A stretch of 64,000 bases of DNA, taken from Selaginella tamariscina (Eukaryota > Streptophyta > Lycopodiopsida > Selaginellales > Selaginellaceae). The stretch is taken from the NCBI GenBank assembly GCA_003024785.1, contig PUQB01000146.1, positions 270,799 through 334,798 of the forward strand, written 5' to 3'. Positions 58,055 to 64,000 of this stretch are shown piece by piece. Below the pieces are notes generated by a model that saw only the letters and a program-made list of their open reading frames with translations, searched no databases and was not told where the DNA came from. Position numbers and translations under genes: made by a program. Positions within the stretch are counted from its first letter, which is position 1. Every line of letters starts with the position of its first letter.

Positions 58055-58864
58055 ATGCACATTTTAACAAATATTTAATATACATTTACTTTTAACTTAA
58101 ACATAAATTTATACACTCAACTTGGTTTAGAGTTTAAACCCTAAACACTAAGCCCCACAATTGGATGTTTTTAACACATGTGTTGAGTATATAAATTTTT
58201 GTGTGTATATGTAAGCCCCATTGTAGAGTGTGTGTAACGATAAATGCTTGGTTTGGGTTTAAACCGTAAACCCTAAACACAAATCTAGATGCTAGACCCC
58301 TAACATTATTTATATTGTGATCCACTCATCGGCGTGTGTATGTGTGTGCATATGTGTTTCTATGGGTGCTTTTAATGCGTGTGCATGTATATGTAAATTT
58401 TTATTGTGTCTATATATGTGTACAAAAGAAACATTGAAATAAAGTGAAAATAATATAAATCATGCACATTTTAACAAATATTTAATATATTTACTTTTAA
58501 CCTTAAACATAAATTTATACACTCAACTTGGTTTAGAGTTTAAACCCTAAACACTAAGCCCACAATTGGATGTTTTTAACACGTGTGTTGAGTCTATAAA
58601 TATTTGTGTGTGTATATGTAAGCCCCATTGTAGAGTGTGTGTAACGATAAATGCTTGGTTTGGGTTTAAACCGTAAACCCTAAACACAAAGCTAGATGCT
58701 AGACCCCTAACATTATTTATATTATGATCCACTCATCGGCGTGTGTATGTGTGTGCATATGTGTTTCTATGGGTGCTTTTAATGCGTGTGCATGTATATG
58801 TAAATTTTTTTATTGTGTCTATATATGTGTACAAAAGAAACATTGAAATAAAGTGAAAATAATA
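58055..58864. repeat. 407-bp tandem direct duplication in the loop
   Basis: Copy 1 (about 58055-58460) and copy 2 (about 58462-58864) are nearly identical: TGCACATTTTAACAAATATT, GGTTTAGAGTTTAAACCCTA, GCCCCATTGTAGAGTGTGTG and AAAGTGAAAATAAT occur in both in the same order. The short minus-strand frames across them (about 60 codons) are repeated non-coding sequence. Confidence 0.92.
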
Positions 58865-58899
58865 GTAATATACACACAATTAATATATTTTAAATGATA

Positions 58900-61250
58900 C
58901 GTGAAAACTTAACACACTCACAGACACACATATGTTAAACCTTGCATGATTGTGTGTATGTGATACACCCACACACTACACACACACACAATAAACTTAT
59001 TGATAATATAATGAAAGAATATTCATTTAGGGTTAATATATATATTATTGATTCTAGGGTTAGGGTATGTATTTTAGGGTTTTCAACATGTATATACATA
59101 TATATATGTGTGTGTATTTGTATAATATAATTTATTTATTTATTCTTATACACACACAAACTGTATGTGTATGTACCTGTGTATTTGTATATATATATAT
59201 ATATATTATATATATAATTACTTTATCTCTTTCTTGAATGTATATATGTATGTGTGTATTGTATATATTAATTTCTTTATCTTTCTCTCTCACACACAAT
59301 TGTATGTATATATACATGTTTATATGTATTTTATAAGTTTTTTATATATTTTTTATTTATCACACACACATACAATTGAAATGGTGGCCGCCACCTTTCT
59401 ATAAGCCCTAAAAGGAGGCCGGATTAATTCGGCCACCCTTCTGGTGGTGGAATTAATCCCACCATTATTTTAAGGTCTCCTAGAAAGGTGGCATGATTAA
59501 TCCCGCCACCTTTTTAGGAGGCCTAAAAGGAGTGGCTGGATTAATCCCACCACACTCTTATATATATATACATATACAACTATATATGTGTTTATCTGTA
59601 TAATATAATTTATTTATTTATTTCTTACACACACACAAACTATATGTATATGTACTTGTGTATTTGTATATATATATATAATATATATATATATATAATT
59701 ACTTTATCTCTCTTGAATGTATATGTATGTGTATTTATATATATGTACTTTATTTATTTCTCTCACACACAATTATATATATATATATATATATAATATA
59801 TATACATATTTATATGTATTTTATAAGTTTTTATATTTTTTTATTTATCACATACACATATGCTTGAAATGGTGGTGGGATTAATCCCACCACCTTTCCA
59901 GAAGCCTTAAAAGGAGTGGCGGATTAATTGGGCCACTTTTCTGGTGGCGGGATTAATCCCGCCACACTCTTATATATATACATATACAAATATATATGTG
60001 TAATAATATATATATATATCTCGCACACACACTCATGTATATACATATACATATATATTGTGTGTGTATGTATACTATATGTATAATTTAAGTTATTTAT
60101 GTATCTCTCACAGAGACACACACACACATATATATACATATATATATGTGTGTGTGTATTTGTATAATATAATTTATTTATTTATTTCTTACACACACAC
60201 AAACTATATGTGTATGTACCTGTATATTTGTATATATATAATTACTTTATTTCTCTCTTGAATGTATATGTATGTGTGTATTTGTATATATGTAATTTCT
60301 TTATCTCTTTCTCACACACACACAATTGTATGTATATATATATGTTTATATGTATTTTATAAGTTTTTTTATTTACCACACACACATGCTTGAAATGGTG
60401 GCGAGATTAATCCCGCCACCTTTCTAAGAGGCCTTGAAACGGTGGCGGGATTAATCCCACCACACTCTTATATATATACATATACAAATATATATGTGTG
60501 TTTATCTGTATAATATAATATATTTATTTATCTCTCGCACACACACTCATGTATATACATATATATATATATATGTGTGTGTATGTATACTATATGTATA
60601 ATTTAATTTATTTATGTATCTTTCGCACACACACACATGTATATACATATATGTGTGTGTGTGTATCTGTAAAATATAATTTATTTATTTATTTCTTACA
60701 CATACACACAAACTGTATGTGTATGTACATGTGTATTTGTATATATATAATTACTTTATCTCTCTCTTGAATGTATATGTATGTGTGTATTTGTATATAT
60801 GTAATTTCTTTATATCTCTCTCACACACACACACAATTGTATGTATATATACATGTTTATATGTATTTTATAAGTTTTTATATTTCTTTATTTGTCACAC
60901 AGATACATGCTTGAAGTGGTGGCGGGATTAATCCCGCCACACTCTTGTATATACATATACAAATATATATGTGTGTTTATTTATATAAATAATATATTTA
61001 TTTATCTCTTTCTTACACACACACACCTGTATTTATATGTACATGTGCATCTGTATATTATAATTCATTTATCTCTCTCTCTCACACACACATGTATTTA
61101 TATATATATTATGTATATGTATATTATAATTTTTATATATCTTTCTCTCACACATAAATTCAAGGAGGCAGGGAAGCGGTGGCAGGATTAATCCTGCCAC
61201 CCCTTCCCTACCTCTTAAAAATGGTGGGCAAGATTAATCCTGCCACCTTG
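58900..61250 (-). repeat. right arm of the long inverted repeat
   Basis: Mirror of the left arm with more units. Palindrome copies occur at about 59410, 59450, 59490, 59530, 59875, 59920, 59945, 60400, 60440, 60920, 61180 and 61225. Several come in pairs about 40-80 bases apart joined by a TTTCTAGGAGGCCTAAAAGG-like linker. Confidence 0.8.
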
Positions 61251-61383
61251 TATTGAAGAAGAACACAATGATATTATTTGGTAGATTAAGAGGCTAGCTC
61301 AGTCCTAAGTTCTTTACTGATCATGTTCAATTTGCCTAGGAATCTTCAAAGGGTGGAAGAATGTATTAAGAACACTAGAACAG

Positions 61384-62640
61384 TTGCAGTCGGGGCTCAC
61401 ACATCTTGATTCTGACCATAAAAGAAAGTCTTATGGCATTCTATCAGCTGCACCAGTGACATCCCATGCTACGATAAGCCACAAGGAAATGATGTTAAAT
61501 GACAGGATTTACGAGTGTAGCAATGTTAACCCTAACTTCAACTATAGGCCAATCAACCAGGAACGTGTAGTTCATCTCATAGAGAAGATGAAGAACGACA
61601 ATTCGACAAGATCGGCTTTTTAGCTATGCCAAATCTCATAACCGAGCAGTACCATAAGTTATCTGCAGAGCGGGATGCTGCAGACACCAACCATTACAAT
61701 AGCAAAATATGGGAGAAGTTCAAACACAAGCGATCCATGTGGATAACTCTTGGGCAGCTACAAAGAGCTACTGCAAAGAGAAAGTAAAGTGTGGAATACT
61801 GGGTAAGAAAAATTCTTAGCAGGATTTATCTCGCCAGTATATTAATTTTTTAATTATTCCATTTGTAGAAAGCTGAAGAAATTGCAATAGTTGATTTTGC
61901 CTAGGTGGGCATGAAGAAAACATCTTTCATATGATGCTGATTTCTTGCCCAAAGGACAAGGTCTTTGCAAATGGGTGGAAATCATGCCATCATTTGTAAA
62001 AGGAATACTAAAGAAAAAGCAAACAAGTGAAGCCTTTGGAGAAGTTTGCAAAAAAACCTAGTAAGATGCCCAAACTATAGTGGAGGAGATGGATGTGTTA
62101 GCTAATTTGGTGGCTAATGGAAAATTACAGTTAACAACAGTAGCCCCACCTCTCCTTTTCATCTCAAGGTAATGGAGCTAAAAACAATCAGACACTTTAA
62201 GGAGTGGTTAGAAATACACTGCCATAAACTGGGTTGGACCTTGGCTCTAGCATATGAGAAGGTCAACAAATATTTGTAGGTGACAAACAATGATATGTTT
62301 GTCCAATGGGTAAACCAATTGAAAAATCTGGGTAAGAAGCTATTGCATGTCAACGCGAGAAAGAAGAACATCACCATAACGCCTTCTCTTATGGCAGTTC
62401 TTTAACAGTGGAGAACCGAGTTAAACTTGATAAAGAAGGACATTACAAATCATGACAAGCCTTACAGAAACTTTATGGAGTAACATCACTACTTGCAGAA
62501 AACTGTTTTAACTGTTCTAAAAAATCCTTCTTTAGAAGAGGCGCTAAAAGATTTGGTGGAAAAGCTTAGCTGTGCAAGCATGTACAGAGAAGGTATTTAT
62601 TATTCAATTCTTGCACACTTACCTGATATCAGAAAGTAGC
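61384..62640 (+). pseudogene. unidentified decayed coding region
   Basis: Non-repetitive and GC-richer than its flanks, with long open stretches in changing frames. From 61384: DRIYECSNVNPNFNYRP, NQERVVHLIEKMK. From 61626: MPNLITEQYHKLSAERDAAD and WITLGQLQRATAKRK. Around 61940-62040: PKGQGLCKWVEIMPSFVKGI. From 62172: a frame beginning MELKTIRHFKEWLEIHCHKL, interrupted by a few stops, and ending LEEALKDLVEKLSCASMYRE. Composition is that of a real soluble protein. I recognise no family; a TE-encoded or captured gene is possible. Confidence 0.6.
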
Positions 62641-62905
62641 AGCGAAGATGAATTGTTAATGAGTTATTAAAGTAATAAATAGTTGTGAATGAGTGTAACA
62701 TAAGACATTTTTGTATATTTCATGTATATTTGTACATAAAATAAATTCTCAAGAACTAATGAAGCTTTTAGTTCAAACATGGGTCACACATTAACAAAGT
62801 AAATAATATATATTGGTAATTATAAGGCTAGATAACAATTATTTTACAGATGTAATAAGGTGACTGGTTACTTAGATCCATATAAACATGTGGTCAATGT
62901 CACAA
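62640..62905. other. AT-rich spacer, nothing recognised
   Basis: No gene or repeat noticed between the decayed coding region and the repeat arrays. Confidence 0.45.
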
Positions 62906-62909
62906 CCTG

Positions 62910-63033
62910 ATACAGGATGCAGGATTCTGGATACAAGATAGGGGTTACAGGATATACCTACAGGATATGCCTGCAGGATATTCCTACAGGATATGCTTAT
63001 AGGATATGCTACAGGATATGCCTAGAGGATAAG
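62910..63033. repeat. AGGATATGC tandem array
   Basis: The core CAGGATATGCCTA or close variants recurs about six to eight times with a 13-16 base period. Confidence 0.85.
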
Positions 63034-63119
63034 GGTTACTATTCTTAGCTCATGACTAGATTAGACTCATGAGCATAAAAGCTTCAACTTAATTGTTGTA
63101 CAATCAGTTACTATCAACA

Positions 63120-63690
63120 CCAGTCTTACTACAATCATTCTCGTTTTATCTTGTTCTTGTCTTGCTCCTTGTTTCTTATTCTCTCCTTGTCTCGCTCCTG
63201 GATCTATCCTGCTCCTATCTCGTTCCTGGATCTTGTCCTGCGCCTTCCTGTCTTGCTCCTAGATCCTGTCCTGTTTTTGTCTTATTCCTAGTTCCTGTCT
63301 TGCTCCCTGTTCTGCTCTCCTGCTCCAGTTCCTATTCTGCTCCTTGTCCTGCTATTCTACTCCATTTCTTATCCTGCTCCTTGTCCTGCTATCCTGCTCC
63401 AGTTCCTATCTTACTCCTTGTCCTACTCCTGAGTTCTTGCTTCGGTTCCTATCCTGCTCCAGTTCCTATCCAGCTCTTTGTCTTGCTATCCTGCTCCATT
63501 TCCTATCCTGCTCCTTGTCTTGCTATCTTGCTCCAGTTCCTATCCTGCTCCTTGTCCTACTCCTGAGTTCCTACTCTGGTTCCTATCCTGCTCCAGTTCC
63601 TATCCTACTCCGGTTCCTATCCTGCTCCTTGTTCTGCTCTTGAGTTTCAAGTGCTCCTTGTCCTGCTCTTGAGTCAAGCCTCCTTGTTCT
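63120..63690. repeat. pyrimidine-rich minisatellite (TCCTGCTCC units)
   Basis: Units such as CCTATCCTGCTCCAGTT and CTTGTCCTGCTCC repeat dozens of times, so the plus strand is almost pure C/T/G. Open frames of up to 157 codons read it as Ser/Leu/Pro/Tyr repeats in more than one overlapping frame, which is expected for a repeat and is not evidence for a gene. Confidence 0.9.
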
Positions 63691-63829
63691 CAGAATCTTG
63701 CTCACTCCCTTGTTCATGGATCGTGGGTTGACAATTTGATAGTAACTGCTTTCATAGCTTTCCAGTTTCTAGCTACTTTTTTTTTCTTGATTCTTTTCCT
63801 TCGTTTTCCTCCTTTTTCTTTCATATATC

Positions 63830-64000
63830 ATGGCTGATTTTGAGCACTTTCAATGCGAGCACCAAATGTTGCTTCATGAGCTGGCCACTTTGTGCCAAAT
63901 GGTCACAAATCTACAAGGTTCCACCAACGCGGCGCATGCAGCTGCTAATGCATCCTCCAAGGCTGCTACGCAGGCTCTCTCTCAAGCATCTATGGTTTCC
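63830..64000 (+). CDS. 5' part of an open frame running off the window (possible retroelement gag)
   Basis: From ATG, 57 codons are open to the window edge: MADFEHFQCEHQMLLHELAT, then LCQMVTNLQG and an Ala/Ser-rich stretch (AAHAAANASSKAATQA). Composition is coding-like, unlike the flanks. A leader of about 100 bases separates it from the minisatellite. An acidic, amphipathic then Ala-rich N-terminus after an LTR-like repeat zone would fit a gag start, but no primer-binding site could be confirmed (the nearest candidate, near 63736, is poor). Confidence 0.45.
   Translation, partial: MADFEHFQCEHQMLLHELATLCQMVTNLQGSTNAAHAAANASSKAATQALSQASMVS

Larger units (their letters stand above)
55724..61250. 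mobile_element. foldback-like long inverted repeat with palindrome-spaced microsatellite units
   Basis: The left arm (55724 to about 57320) and right arm (about 58900-61250) are reverse complements of each other in block order. Outer blocks are about 0.4-0.5 kb units of CA/TA/GA microsatellite separated by a palindrome GGCGGGATTAATCCCGCC with GGT/ACC flanks. Inner blocks include AAACCCTAA-type runs, AACCCTAAACGAATATTC and GTGTTAAGTTTTCACGTAT. The right arm has more units than the left. The loop (57.3-58.9 kb) holds a 0.4-kb direct duplication. No transposase or other gene is present. Architecture resembles plant foldback transposons; no target duplication was established, so a non-mobile satellite-like origin is possible. 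Confidence 0.72.

Noticed and set aside
55743..61191. Many open frames of 60-125 codons rich in Tyr, Ile, Cys, Val and His
   Set aside because: They read CA/TA/GA microsatellites inside the inverted repeat, occur on both strands and shift frame between units. They have no domain and are not genes.
63093..63672. Overlapping frames of 64-157 codons encoding Ser/Leu/Pro/Tyr repeats
   Set aside because: Products of the pyrimidine-rich minisatellite, open in more than one frame at once as expected for a short repeat without stops.

Overview
The window is nuclear DNA from a land plant. The evidence is spliced GT-AG genes, two intact eukaryotic tRNA-Asn(GUU) genes, plant-only families (dirigent, Gnk2/DUF26, potato type II inhibitor, GDSL esterase, the plant L18a-like membrane protein), Ty3/gypsy elements with an initiator-Met-type primer site, and AAACCCT-type telomere-like motifs. 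Base composition is strongly AT-rich, with an unusual density of CA, GA and TA microsatellites. A GH25 lysozyme gene is unexpected in a seed plant. GH25 muramidase is known from the lycophyte Selaginella as a bacterial transfer, so a seed-free vascular plant is possible, but the species cannot be read from the sequence.

Layout. 0-5 kb: a degenerate tandem array (1.3-2.45 kb), tRNA-Asn and a dispersed tRNA-linked repeat. 5.4-18.3 kb: a cluster of small two-exon Pin2-like inhibitor genes on the minus strand (two intact, two decayed, two fragments), interrupted by a Harbinger-type MITE (6.66-7.51 kb) and an LTR retroelement with a perfect target duplication (8.91-12.85 kb). 18.3-27.4 kb: AT-rich repeats, a second tRNA-Asn and more tRNA-linked repeat copies. 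27.4-28.3 kb: the GH25 gene. 30.1 kb: a decayed Pin2 copy on the plus strand. 30.4-41.7 kb: mostly gene-free, with an inverted segmental repeat (33.3-34.6 against 40.1-40.6 kb) and a dead GH25 copy (36.9-37.4 kb). 41.8-52.1 kb is the gene-rich part: Gnk2-domain protein, L18a-like copy A, dirigent protein, broken GDSL esterase, CDK-like kinase, L18a-like copy B (the two copies form an inverted duplication) and a dirigent fragment. 52.7-55.7 kb: a decayed gypsy element. 55.7-61.25 kb: a large foldback-like inverted repeat built of microsatellites and a recurrent palindrome. 61.3-64 kb: an unidentified decayed coding region, repeat arrays with an AGGATA-type core on opposite strands, and the start of an open frame running off the edge.

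Functional theme: most recognisable genes encode secreted, defence-type products (protease inhibitors, lysozyme, Gnk2, dirigent, GDSL), each with decayed copies nearby. This looks like a birth-and-death defence region. Many broken copies differ from an intact frame by single bases, often in short homopolymers, so real decay and uncorrected assembly indels cannot be separated from sequence alone.
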